Shown: piece by piece, positions 45,912 through 56,219 of the stretch
Layout of the letters: the number at the start of each line of letters is the position of its first letter
How positions within the stretch are numbered: the stretch's first letter is position 1
NCBI GenBank assembly: GCA_013368315.1
Contig: JAACJM010000267.1
Location: forward strand, 46,181-110,180
Direction of reading: 5' to 3'
Length of the DNA: 64,000 nucleotides
DNA from: Tetrapyrgos nigripes
Lineage: Eukaryota; Basidiomycota; Agaricomycetes; Agaricales; Campanellaceae
The notes under the pieces: generated by a model
Databases searched by the model: none
The model's input: only the letters and a program-made list of their open reading frames with translations
Told to the model about the DNA's origin: nothing
Program-made: the position numbers and the translations under genes

Positions 45912-46672
45912 ACCCTGAATGTGCATTCCCACAGTTGTCATGGGCATAGCATTGTCCTGGAATGTACTTTCATTTTTCTGACCTCTCTCCTCACTGCATG
46001 ATTCCAGTCTGTTTTCACATCCCAAATCCAAACTACTATTCTTTGCTCTTTGTCAAACATGCCATCCTTCTCTTGTAAATCAGCTGTAAATCTGCTTGAT
46101 TTACAGGAGAATTATTGAATATTTCTCTACTATGTATGTCCACTGTAATTCTTTCTGACTTTTCAAGGTATTACAGGGACCTTCCTGTCACACTGTAATA
46201 CTCTTGTCATAGTAATTACTTTTTTTGCAAGAATTACTTGTACTCAATTTCAGTGTGCTTTCCAGTAATTCCCCAGTAATACAAGTTACATTACTGGTGT
46301 ATTACTGTGACCTTAAAGTCACACTGTAAATCTACTGTTAATACACTGCAAATTACTGTTGCTTTTCAGAATGTTACAATTTTCATGTCATTGTAAATCC
46401 TCTGCATATCCTTGCAGTATTACTACTTAACATACTGTGACTTTCTGTCACACTGAAAGTCTACTGTAATTTCATCTTGTATCATTGTCTTACTGTGAAA
46501 AAAAGTCACACTGAAATACTTCTGTAATTTCAAAATGTATTACAGTATGCTTTATTGTGACAAGATGTCACACTGAAAGTCTGCAGTAAGTCAAGGTGAC
46601 TTACAGATGTATTATCAAATACCTTTTTCAAGATTTCATTCCAGTAATACTACTGTATCACCTGCTGACTTA
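45912..46672 (-). repeat. Right terminal inverted repeat of the 16.4 kb element
   Basis: Complement of 30233-30985, with the same series of TGTCACACTGAAAG-type hairpin motifs. Some central parts (about 45960-46060) are more diverged. Confidence 0.85.
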
Positions 46673-49600
46673 TTAATGGAGTGGTTCAAAATAAATCCTT
46701 CATAATATTCCCACAAGGCAGAGCATTTATGCTAATTTGCGCCCAGTGACTGTAGTCAACACTGGAACCAGACCTGAAGCTATGCTCAGCACCTGATAAC
46801 CAAGCTCCAAAACCCAACACTAATACTTGCATCTTCAGCTCGTGAACTCAACCTCACCCTATGACACAGGTATTGTATAAAAACGATGGATCAACCACTA
46901 TTTATACTTTTGTAAAATTCATTTTTGTAGCCATGGCCGCTTTTATAAAACCTCACTACACTTACCCATGGCCAAACACAGCGAAGTTGCTGACTCAACA
47001 TTGCTCAACGCAGTCTCTGTGTCCATGCGACTAGTCTGGAGGTCTAGTCAGGCCCCCGCTCGGCATGGCAGCACCAACTTACTAATACACGAGATAAGAT
47101 ACTAAAAACAAGCAGCGACTTACTAATGCATGAGATACGACAAGATATGATACTACTACTGACTCTAAAACCTGCGCCAGACTGTCCATACATACTCGGG
47201 CATTCTGAAGTAAGATAGCACCTTCTCCCGTCAAGAATTTTGGGATGGAGGGTTATTTCGCCTTACATCCATTTGCCATCTTCACGTGAACCGACATCTG
47301 AGCATACGCTTTCCTTCTATAAACTCCCCACCCATTTAGCATGTTCCGACCACTGCTTGTCCTCATATCCCATGGTGAAAACTATGCTTCTCATCTCCTT
47401 CTGCAGCAAAATCGACTCTTCCTGATAACAATGAGCACGCGATACGGAGTACTATATGCTGATCACATTAAAGACACCATTCTGAGAGCGTGAACCATGT
47501 ACCATCTTGAACCTCCTCCTCATTTGTACTGAAGATCGACAGTCTCTGGTCTATACTTCGGAAAATGCTTTCCCCCGGTGCTCACTTGCTGTCGGGATTT
47601 TTGGAAAACACTCTGGGCTCAGGTTATTTGGAAAATTCTTGGGCTCGGACACGTACCCGATCCCCTGGGAATATTCCCGCCCTGCTTGGGCACACGGGGA
47701 TATTGCGCCTACATGTACACCAATCATATTAGTGCACTGTAGTGTAGCGGTACATAGATAAAAATTTAAATTGTCGGTGGGCTTTCCAAGAACTGGGCTA
47801 TTCACGATCGGTGCATGCTATTAAGGGCTGCACCCTGGGAATATTTCCCGCCCTGCTTGGGCGCCGGCCCATTGCATCCATATGTTGCGTTCATCATTAT
47901 AAATATGCATCATAGCACTCTGTATGTAGTATGTAGGTAAATATACAGAAATACGCATAGATTTCTTTGGGAAATGCTCCGGGTTCAGGCCATTGCACAG
48001 CCCCTGGAAATCCTTACATCGCCAGGGTTCCATTCCCTTACCCCTCCTCACCTTTTACTCTCGAATCCTTGCATCTGTTACTCGGGTCAGTCGAGAGTCT
48101 AGACTCGGATTTATCAGCATATTCTGTAGTGCCGGCTTTTACGGGGATCAGGGTCGGGCATGCCCCGCTCTGGTCCTTATGTGCGCATTCCCCCAATTTG
48201 TACACCTATACCAGAGCACAATCGATTGATGAGTCGTTTAGAACACTCTTAAGTGAAGGAACCATATTATCTTCTCTTCCTAGGCATTTTTGGGTACTAA
48301 ATGGCAAGCTGCACTTGATCAGCAACAATTGTGGCTGAAAGAATAACCATCATTGTAAATTCTTGGGCATGTACAGTCCATACCGGTTCATTGTAGATGT
48401 ATCAAGTGTGCATAAAATTACTTGAAGGTTGCTTTCTGGGTCCAGAAAGCAACTGCACCAAGTTGCTATATGCATAGTTCGACACTAATTTAGTGATCAT
48501 TCGCAGGTGTGACACGTTCTGACTTGATGAACCATTTTAAATGGCACCCAGAGGTCAAAGTTAAGGATTTTACATGTATGAAGACTCAGCCGCAGGTATT
48601 GGTGCCAAGTGTCACTATATGCCAGGGGGTTTAACAAGTGATGTATGCGTTTGAGTCTTTGGATGATCACTTTTTTGAAGTTTTTGCAACCAAGGTGGCT
48701 TTAAAGCTCTGCCATTTTCAGACAGCTGTTTATGACTGGATACCTTTAGATTACTACTTTAAATGTTATTCAGCACATTTTCCCATTTTTTTAGTGATTT
48801 TCAAAGCGCTGCATGGTACCTCTAATCCAAGATGAACGTCCCAGATTGACCATTTTATGACAGTTATGTATCGACATGCAAACATATTGCGTATCACTCA
48901 AAAGATGGCCACAAAAAATATTCTCAAGCTACAAATACATATCTAGATCCTATCCCGAACCTCTCCGAGGTGAAATATGCTCCGTTGTTTCAACGCGAAG
49001 CGAAGTAAAGACCGAGATGGTGGCATAAGCGCCCAGGAAAAGCGTGGGAATATGCTACAAAGGGTTCGACCTGTGTTCGACGTTAATTCGACGTTATTCG
49101 ATGTTTATTCCGCAATTGGAACGTAACGCGTCAACCGCCAGCAAACTTCCAACACAACTCTTGGCCACCACTCGTTGTCCACTTTGCTCTAAAGACTCAT
49201 GGGTACGACGATAGCCCCTTTATGGGTCCAATAATGTATGGGCGGGTGCCCAAGCAGGGCAGAAATATTCCCAGGGTGTAGTGCCCCCTGCCCACAGCAT
49301 CCTTTTGGCAAACCCAACAGCAATCTCAGTATCTACCATTATTTACAGATGTACTAATGTAATTTGTATAATAATACAGTAGTGTTAGGGCAATATAGCA
49401 GCAATGACGCACGCGCAAGGAGGGCGGAAATATTCCCACGCACGGATTAGCCCGAGCCCAAGCGCTTTCTGAATAACCCGAGCCTGCATCATTCGGCAGA
49501 CCCAACAGTAGGCTCACTTTAACTTATGTACCATTACTTATAAACGTACTAGTGTAATTTTTGAAACAATACAGTAGTAGGACAAAATACGATATAGTAG

Positions 49601-50183
49601 CAACGGCGGACGCGCAAGGAGTTCCTACGCACAAGCGTTTTCCGAATAACCCGAGACAGTGCAGTCTGGTGCCGAGCTACGCCTAAGATGGCATTTTCCG
49701 GTTTGGGATACTGGTATACCGGTAGGCATATTTCCGATGTAATCCGAAAAGGGTGGATTTTGACCGAATAGTCCGAATAAGGTCACGCGTCGAGAATACG
49801 GCAGACTGACACGCCGGAAGTACGTTTCTATCGGCTCGACGGATAGATGAGCAGATAGGTGTACAGAAGTAGGATGTATTTGGAGTTCAGATATATATAC
49901 AAATAAATGCTATATTTTGACTCTAAATATTTGTACAGAAAGAACGTATATCTGGAAACCCCTAATTACACTTGATAGGTAAACAAAAAGATGGCACATG
50001 TAATCTATGTAAAGATGTACAAAAAGACGCCTAATTTGTATAGCTATTCGAACAAAAGAAAGATAACCTTTTAAAGCTCCGGATACATGTCCAGAAATCC
50101 CGTATATCTGAGGCACATATACAGGTGCAGATAGGAGTCCAAATGGACCATCTATCCAGAGTTCAGATAGGTCTGCAGATATA
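46673..50183. other. Gene-poor intergenic region with small repeats
   Basis: I find no supportable gene. It contains several copies of a GGGAATATTCCC-type motif with CGCCCTGCTTGGGC (47667, 47837, and inverted near 49250 and 49430), a diverged tandem duplication (see 49302), and a partial MITE end (near 49808). Confidence 0.5.
49302..49630. repeat. Diverged tandem duplication, about 187 bp unit
   Basis: Two blocks from about 49310 and 49497 share ACCCAACAG, ACTAATGTAATTT, AATACAGTAGT and GACGCGCAAGGAG in order. The first copy runs into GGAGGGCGGAAATATTCCC. Confidence 0.6.
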
Positions 50184-50204
50184 TCATATTTCCGGAGTCA
50201 GAAT

Positions 50205-50258
50205 AGGATGCAGTCGCGTTTCCAACGCGTCCACGGCAAGGCGCATCTGCGTCAGAAG
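50205..50258. repeat. Short dispersed repeat replacing the TRS33 3' end
   Basis: CGTTTCCAACGCGTCCACGG and CGCATCTGCGTCAG match 53838-53887 (CGTCTCCAATGCGTCCACTG, CGCATCTACGTGA). It probably marks a small insertion or a rearrangement breakpoint. Confidence 0.5.
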
Positions 50259-50261
50259 TCG

Positions 50262-51020
50262 TCGTGTACGCTGTTGCTGCCAAGTTTGGCTTTGCGTGTA
50301 GCATCGGCCCGTCCTTCCCAAGACGATAAACATGTGATGGTCTTGAAAGCGTTGTCTTGCAAAATGTAGATGCCCTGGATTGAGTTGGTGAGCTGGAATA
50401 CCTTGAGGGATGGGGTAAAAACGCACCCTATGGTTCGTCCGCAGGTTGTCCACTTGTCTATCCCAACACGCTGCCCACAGATCCTTGCATACAAATTTGA
50501 TGACGTCCAAGGTTTCTGTCAATAGAGAACTGTCCTGACATAATCTAAGGACAGTTAGAGTGGTATTGATTACACTGTCTCTGCAAAGTTCGCGCCAACA
50601 TGCAATCCGATAGCTTCAAGACGCGTTCTGATAGCTTCTTCCTCTTCATCCACTGCAGCGTTTTTCCCTGAACGAGAATTGAGACTGACACGCCAAAAAG
50701 ACAAAAATATCCGCTCGACGGATAGATCACATCACTACTACTGATATAAGATATATCTGTAAAAAAGTGTGTTTCTGTACGCCTTTCTGCCGAGCGGATA
50801 TTTTTGTATTTTCGGCGTGTGACGGTTGAGTCTCTGGGGTTTTCGGTCTTTAGAGGCAAAGTCGATAGTGCAGGTTGTGGTGGTGGGATCAGTCCAGTAT
50901 CGACCATTTCTTTTTCTATATCCTCTTGGACCGAGCAGTCACTACAGCTGAAGATTCATGTAGAGTGTTGACGACTGCAATCAAGAAATAGTCCATCATT
51001 GCGCCGTCGACATAGCGCAT
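50262..51020 (-). pseudogene. TRS33: TRAPPC6 / Trs33 relic, split by a MITE
   Basis: Minus-strand exons give MMDYFLIAVVNTLHESSAVV, EKEMVDTGLIPPPQPALS, KNAAVDEEEEAIRTRLEAIG, LHVGANFAE, then TETLDVIKFVCKDLWAACW with DRQVDNLRTNHR. After a 52 bp intron it reads GIYILQDNAFKTITCLSSWE and GRADATRKAKL. This is the TRAPPC6/Trs33 signature (KFxCKDLW, DNLRTNHxGxYVLQDN). Trs33 is a core Bet3-like subunit of the TRAPP vesicle-tethering complex at the Golgi. The gene is dead: a 2 bp insertion near 50918 shifts the frame, a 131 bp MITE splits the coding part (50689-50819), and the C-terminal third after KAKL is replaced by unrelated DNA. An intact copy must exist elsewhere if the pathway is complete. Confidence 0.82.
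50689..50819. mobile_element. 131 bp MITE with 3 bp target duplication
   Basis: Inverted ends CACGCCAAAAAGACAAAAAT and the complement of CACGCCGAAAATACAAAAAT, extending to ATCCGCTCG, about 33 bp each. TGA is duplicated on both sides (50686-50688 and 50820-50822), and removal rejoins the TRS33 exon in frame. Related pieces lie at 49808-49850 and 52223-52281. Confidence 0.88.
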
Positions 51021-51718
51021 TGGGGACTCAGAGTGACCAGTGAGCTGGCGGATTTGGAGGAGCTCGAGATCTGTATGGAAGGGCGACTGGACATGGTGGT
51101 TGATGGAAGAGGAGACACGGCGAGTAGTTGTACCAATGGATGATCTTCATGGGCTCCCGGAAACAAGTGCACCGACAGCGGATGAAGTTTGGACTGTACG
51201 AGGCACAGTCTGAGTGGAGGTTTGAAGCGAGGAACGAAATAGCATCTGATGCCAAGCGCTGCACAATGAACTGAGAGAGAGTGGAGGGTAACTCTGCATT
51301 ATCCTCATGTGGAGAACTTTGTTGGTTGACCTTCACAGAGGATTCCAAAAATACGGGCTAACAGCTCGACGTGCAAAGACGGAGGAATGGCCGGCTGGGA
51401 TGGCAAATGTCCAAATCTACACCCAAGAATGTACATACAACGCAGATACGAAAGCAAGAAACATGATAGCAAACAGAAAACAACAATGCTAAAGAAAAAG
51501 AGGAGAAAAGCCCCAATTGCTCAGCCAACAAGTTCCCTCGCCCTATCAACAGCGTCGCAGGCATCTCTCAATCCAAATGCTGCTTTGAAGACGAATTCCT
51601 CTTGGTGCTTTGAAGAGCAATTCAGGCAAGCGCCATTGCTTTTGTGGGTATATTTAAGTACTTGCTGATGAGCTTCGTGTTCTGAAACATTTGTGAGTGA
51701 AAAGACTGATGGATACTC
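51021..51718. other. No supportable gene
   Basis: Upstream DNA of the TRS33 relic and short overlapping ORFs without recognisable motifs. An antisense promoter between here and the next gene is possible but not visible. Confidence 0.4.
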
Positions 51719-52057
51719 TCAAAACGTACCGATACCGAACATTCTCTCTTCGCTGACCCGAACCGAAATATACCAGTTTGAATCCCTTCGACTGTCTTTG
51801 CACCTCCACTCCTGCAGTCTGTGTCTTGGTGTGCGACGGGTACAGCCGATTTTGCAGGCTTTACCGTTTCTAAATGACAGGATGTACACCCAAGCATCCC
51901 TCTTCACCCTAGCAGAAACTGGCCTATCCACCCAGTCACGGAAAACCAGAAACTTGCGGAAACAGTGAATGAATGATATGTAGAGTAGCATATCACGTAC
52001 CACCATGAGTACATGAATGTATTTGGGGCTTTGAGGACGTGTAGGCCCAGGCGGCAA
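51719..52057 (-). CDS. Possible T5orf172-like GIY-YIG domain protein (fragment)
   Basis: The ORF reads RPVSARVKRDAWVYILSFRN, then GKACKIGCTRRTPRHRLQEW. The pair VYIL ... KIG(C/R)TR followed by RLxEW matches the N-terminal GIY-YIG-like core of the T5orf172 (DUF1766) family, putative nucleases also found in fungi (Mug113-type). The catalytic Arg would be in TRRTPRHR. The usual C-terminal half (H-x-E type helices) is not visible, so this is probably one exon or a truncated relic. The call rests on about 35 residues. Confidence 0.4.
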   Translation of the reverse strand: MPPGPTRPQSPKYIHVLMVVRDMLLYISFIHCFRKFLVFRDWVDRPVSARVKRDAWVYILSFRNGKACKIGCTRRTPRHRLQEWRCKDSRRDSNWYISVRVSEERMFGIGTF

Positions 52058-52222
52058 TGACAGAGGCGGGAGGCGGTGACCAAAGTGTCGGTCGCATGAT
52101 TATTGCTCACGTCAATTCCTTCCTCCCAACTCCCTCTCATTTCCTTCCTTTCCCTCTCCTTCTCCCTACAATCTTTCTACACCTCCAATCCCAACTCCAA
52201 CTCTATGTCATCAAAATACCCA

Positions 52223-52281
52223 CACACCGAAAACACAAAAATATCCGCTCGGCAGAAAGGCGTACAGAAACTTTCGGCGTG
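52223..52281. mobile_element. Deletion derivative of the CACGCC MITE
   Basis: CACACCGAAAACACAAAAAT and ATCCGCTCGGCAG at one end and TTTCGGCGTG at the other; the middle matches the right arm of the 50689-50819 copy (GCAGAAAGGCGTACAGAAAC), so one arm is largely deleted. Confidence 0.65.
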
Positions 52282-52654
52282 CCAGAATTCCTCCTCTTCT
52301 TCTTAAAACTCGAGGGCACAGACACCAAAACCGACCCCAATTGATGGCGAGGGATATATAATATGAAGAGTTTGAGGGGGAGGGGGAGGCCATTTCCTGG
52401 TATTGGTATGTCGACGCTGGGGATGGGGATAGGTTCTCTGAGCCCGAGTCTGTGAAGAGGGGAATGGGTACCAGTGGTGGTAGCGAGGAAGGGATGCTTA
52501 TGGAGGTCTTGGAGAGGAGGGATTTGAAGAGGAGGATGTGCAAAGGGCCAAGGCCTGTCGACAGTCGAAGCCAATGCCAATGCCAAAGTGAGAATACAAA
52601 TCAGTGTCGACCACTTCCACAATCCTACTAGTCTCGTTCTCGTTCACCTCTACT

Positions 52655-52940
52655 TTGCTCCAAATGCATTTGTCAGTAAAAACAAAGCCATGACAAGCTT
52701 AAGGGAACACATGTTTTTGGGTGCTTTGGTGAATGCGTATTCGAGGCCGGTGATGGAGGCAAAGATTTCGCTGAATGCGATCAGGATGTAACTGCAGTGC
52801 GATTAAGTAGTTTTAGTATCAGTTTAAAAACTAAAAGTGACTTGAAAAGACTCACGATCTACTTTGTATCCAACGTTGAGAGGAGAAACAGCGTCACAGT
52901 CGACAGCGTTGGCAAATTTCCCACATGGGGATGTCTGGCT
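52655..52940 (-). pseudogene. PTR2: POT/PTR2 peptide transporter fragment
   Basis: Minus strand reads QTSPCGKFANAVDCDAVSPL followed by NV. One base is missing (GTTGG for GTTTGG), and the frame resumes as WIQSR, then a short intron (GTGAGT...CTGCAG) and SYILIAFSEIFASITGLEYA, FTKAPKNM, then LVMALFLLTNAFGAK. These are the late transmembrane helices of fungal PTR2 di/tripeptide transporters (plasma membrane, proton-coupled). The rest of the transporter was not found. The upstream ORF (53289-52894, LVYFKDFLGDEEWTQNRW) is in a different frame and I do not recognise it. Confidence 0.75.
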
Positions 52941-54182
52941 TCAGATCAATCCTCAAAAATCTATCATCCTCGTTCCATCTATTCTGTGTCCATTCTTCGT
53001 CTCCCAAAAAATCCTTAAAGTAGACCAAACGAGCCCTCGGAATAGCAGAATGCATGTAAACCTCCTTTCCTTCAGCCCTGTAAAGCGACGTCTGGGGGAG
53101 CACCAGGTTTAGGCAATGTATTAGGGTGAGGATGTGAATGAGAAGCGTCTGGTTGGGATTGCCATAAAAAGTTCCTCGACTGCTATCCATCTCACTGCCA
53201 TGTTCTACCCCGTCCAATTCTACCTCCTGCGCACTACGCAACGCACTTGTCTGTATATCCAAATTCTTCGGCCTGGTTTCCGAGGCCACCCGTGCTCCAA
53301 ACCCATGTGGCCATCAGAAGTGAGAACTGGGTCAGCAAGAGGTGTCGGGGCCATGGAATGGGGTCTGAAGACGGATTGGTCTGACCCTTCGTCTTCAGTG
53401 ACGGTCTGCATTGCAGATGAGAGTGGTTGACCCCTCATCGGAATAGAGTCTGGACCTGTAAGGAAGATAAAAGGATAACATCTTCCTTTGCTGGAGCTGT
53501 TGGTGGTCTTGGGGACTTTCTGGCGTGTTTCTGGGGCATCAACATTGTCAAAGACGATGAGAACACATCAGACGGGGCAGTCAAGGTATCATAGGATGAC
53601 ATGATGGGAAGCTTTTTTTTCTTCGAGTTCTTGGTGACCCAGAACAATCGTGAAAGGATGGAGAAGAGATATGAGTACGGGGAATGGGAGAAAAGAAAGA
53701 GACGTGTCAGTATGACATGAAAAATGATGAGAAAGAGAAAGGTAAGGCTTACCTTCTTGGTCTTCTCGTCGAGGCCGTCGTCGAGAAAGAACTCTTCGGT
53801 GAAGAAGATGAGGGATTGCAGGTGCGTCAGTGGCTTGACGCGGTCACGTCTCCAATGCGTCCACTGCGAGACGCATCTACGTGAAAGAATACCGTAGTAG
53901 TGATGTGACAAATGGGCCAATAAATTGAGTGCAATTGGAGTTCGTAACTGGTTGATGTTGGCATCATATGAGTCGGTCAGTGCGTGAGTTGTGACTCTGT
54001 ACGTTTCTTATCTTTTCTTCTCTCCCTTTATCTCATTGATTCAGCAAGCAGCCTCGCAAAGGTCTGATTAGAATCAGAGGTACCAGGAGTTGGTAACCAC
54101 ACTCTGACTGCATCCTCCATTTACCCTTGACCTTCTGGAGCGTTAACAATGATACTTGCCACCAGCAAAACGTTCCACTCAC
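52941..54182. other. Unassigned region with possible gene fragments
   Basis: Minus-strand blocks IPRARLVYFKDFLGDEEWTQ (about 53010) and THLQSLIFFTEEFFLDDGLD (about 53800) look like exons of host genes but no family is recognised. The second ends at a GT donor within the 53838-53887 short repeat neighbourhood. Confidence 0.35.
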
Positions 54183-54372
54183 CCAAATTCAACCATGAAT
54201 CTCGCAACAGGATACGTGCTGTAGTCGAAAGCATGGTCTGCAACGTAATTGAAGCGTTCTGCAGATAATGGTATAATCAAGAGGATTACTGGCAAGGGAT
54301 AAAAACACACCTGAATTGCCATAGAGGTTACCTTGAGTGCCATTTTCAAATCCGAGAGGCCCGTTATTACAA
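54183..54372 (-). pseudogene. GH2 beta-mannosidase fragment
   Basis: Two exons joined by a clean GTGTGT...CTGCAG intron read LSCNNGPLGFENGTQGNLYG, NSERFNYVADHAFDYSTYPV and ARFMVEFG. Fungal GH2 beta-mannosidases (hydrolysis of terminal beta-mannosides from oligosaccharides) have a matching block YG-x-x-E-x-F/Y-N-Y ... DYSTYPVxRFxNEFG around an Asn-Glu pair; here Val replaces the Asn. No other exons are recognisable, so this is a relic. Confidence 0.6.
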
Positions 54373-54415
54373 CTCAAAGCTACAGAAATTGGATCAAAAC
54401 ACTACGATATTCTGT

Positions 54416-54727
54416 CCAACTTGAACAGCACTCTCCAACACCATTGCAACCCTGAGGACTCTAGTTACCTCGTCGTTGTTCCCCTCAGCTACACCATTAG
54501 CATCAGCAGCAGCTCTGGCTTCCACTAAAATATTCACAACTGGTGGCCCACCCATCAATTTGCATGCTCTGTCCAACTTGAACAGCACTCTCCAACACCA
54601 TTGCAACCCCGAGGGCTCTAGTTACCTCGTTGTTGTTCCCCTCAGCTACACAATGAGCATCAGCAGCAGCTCTGGCTTCCACTAAAATATTCGTAACTGC
54701 TGGCCCACCCATCAATTTCCATGCACT
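54416..54727. repeat. Tandem duplication, about 158 bp unit
   Basis: Two adjacent copies of TCCAACTTGAACAGCACTCT ... TGGCCCACCCATCAATTT. On the minus strand they read LMGGPPVVNILVEARAAADA and EVTRVLRVAMVLESAVQVGQ, open in both copies, but function is unknown. Confidence 0.85.
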
Positions 54728-54864
54728 TCCCAAACCTCCCACCGAGACCTTCCACGGTCCTTGAAATGATCGAGCATTTCAAGCCGCTGGTCACTCAGCT
54801 GGTCCTGCTCATGGCCAAAGTGACCAAAACCTTCAATTTAGAGGGGCTTGGATTAGCCTTCCAT

Positions 54865-55945
54865 TTGTGAGAGATGGTCCTCTTCCTGCTTGAAGTCTTG
54901 ACGAGGTCAATGAGAACACTACTAAATCTATTGAGTCAGAGCGTGAGATGCAGCAAAAGTGAACACGCACTCTTGCTTGGGCTTGTCTGTCAAAAGGACA
55001 AAATGGTTTTCCCAATCGGAGGTGGTCTAAAAAATCGTATGAATCATGAGAAGTGTCAGCATTGAAGAACACCCCCAGTCACAAGTCAACGCACCTGATA
55101 TTTAAGATACAAATCATCCATGAAAGTTTTTCCTTGGTTCTGGTTTCCAAGGAATGAGGAACCTGGAGTATAAGCATCAGCTTGGAAAGAAAAGGAGGAG
55201 GAGAAAAAAACTACCTTGCTACTGTACTGCAGATCTTCACACAACAGTGTCTCCTTTGCAAAGAAAGACCGATGTGGCGATAGAAGCGCAATCTATCTGC
55301 ACCAGAGGATGAAACGCATTCGTCTTCAGATATTGTAGCACCAAAACGAATTCAAATGCTAGAGAGGGAGGGAGAGAGAAAGAGCAAGAGGAAGTTCAAG
55401 ATGGTTTGATTTGTGAGATGGTCCTCTTCCTGCTTGGGGTCTTGACGAGGGCAATGAGAGCACTACTAAATCTATCGAGTCAGAGCGTGAGATGCAGCAA
55501 AAGTGAACACGCACTCTTGCTTGGGCTTGTCTGTCAAAAGGACAAAAATGGTTTTCCCAATCGGAGGTGGTCTAAAAAATTGTATGAATCATGAGAAGTG
55601 TCAGCATTGAAGAACACCCCCAGTCACAAGTCAACGCACCTGATATTTAAGATACAAATCATCCATGAAAAAGTTTTCCTTGGTTCCGGTTTCCAAGGAA
55701 TGAGGAACCTGGAGTATAAGCGTCAGCTTGGAAAGAAAAGGAGGAGGAGAAGGAGAAAAGAACTACCTTGCTACTGTACTGCAGATCTTCACACAACGGT
55801 GTTTCCTTCACGAGAAAAGACCGATGTGGCGATAGAAGTGCATTCTTTCTGCACCAGAGGACGAAACACATTCGTCTTCAGATATTGTAGCATCAAAAAC
55901 GAATTCGAGAGAGAAAGAGCGAGAGGAAGTTCAAGATGGGAGTCA
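54865..55945. repeat. Tandem duplication, about 540 bp unit
   Basis: Two copies offset by 544 bp (GAGATGGTCCTCTTCCTGCT at 54871 and 55415), about 95 percent alike through CAAGAGGAAGTTCAAGATGG. Minus-strand exon-like blocks (ADAYTPGSSFLGNQNQGK) occur in both, suggesting duplicated fragments of a host gene that I cannot name. Confidence 0.85.
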
Positions 55946-56219
55946 AGACAATAGATTAGACCCTGACGCAAGTTGATTACTCCTTCCCACACGTGACGCA
56001 GAACAATAATGCAGACTCAGACTGTATCCGATGTCGATAATCCTGTAGATAATAGACAATGCTAGGAGAAGCTCAGCGGGCACCCCATCATGCAATAGCT
56101 TTCGTTGTCACTTTGATATTGAGATAAAATCAAGTCATAATTCATAACTACAAGTCACATAATAATACATATTATTGTGACCTTATGTCCCTGTCCGACA
56201 GAACCAGCCTTCAACGTTA
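55946..56219. other. Intergenic, nothing recognised
   Basis: Short AT-rich spacer before the minus-strand gene that ends near 56220. Confidence 0.4.

Larger units (their letters stand above)
30233..46672. mobile_element. Second giant inverted-repeat element, 16.4 kb
   Basis: Outer inverted repeats (about 30233-30985 and 45912-46672) start TAAGTCAGCAGGTCATACAG on the left and its near-complement on the right, then stay collinear for about 750 bp with scattered mismatches. Just inside, both sides carry the same 63 bp satellite in opposite orientation. Flanks (TTAG left, TTAA right) give no clear target duplication. The inside holds a chromovirus, solo LTRs, unknown ORFs and a CACTG foldback. 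I see no intact transposase, so it may be a non-autonomous or heavily invaded element. An alternative is an inverted segmental duplication, but the abrupt ends and subterminal motif arrays favour a transposon. Confidence 0.65.

Noticed and set aside
30226..46680. Target duplication for the 16.4 kb element (TTAG/TTAA)
   Set aside because: Only three of four bases match and the exact TIR edge is uncertain, so it was not claimed.
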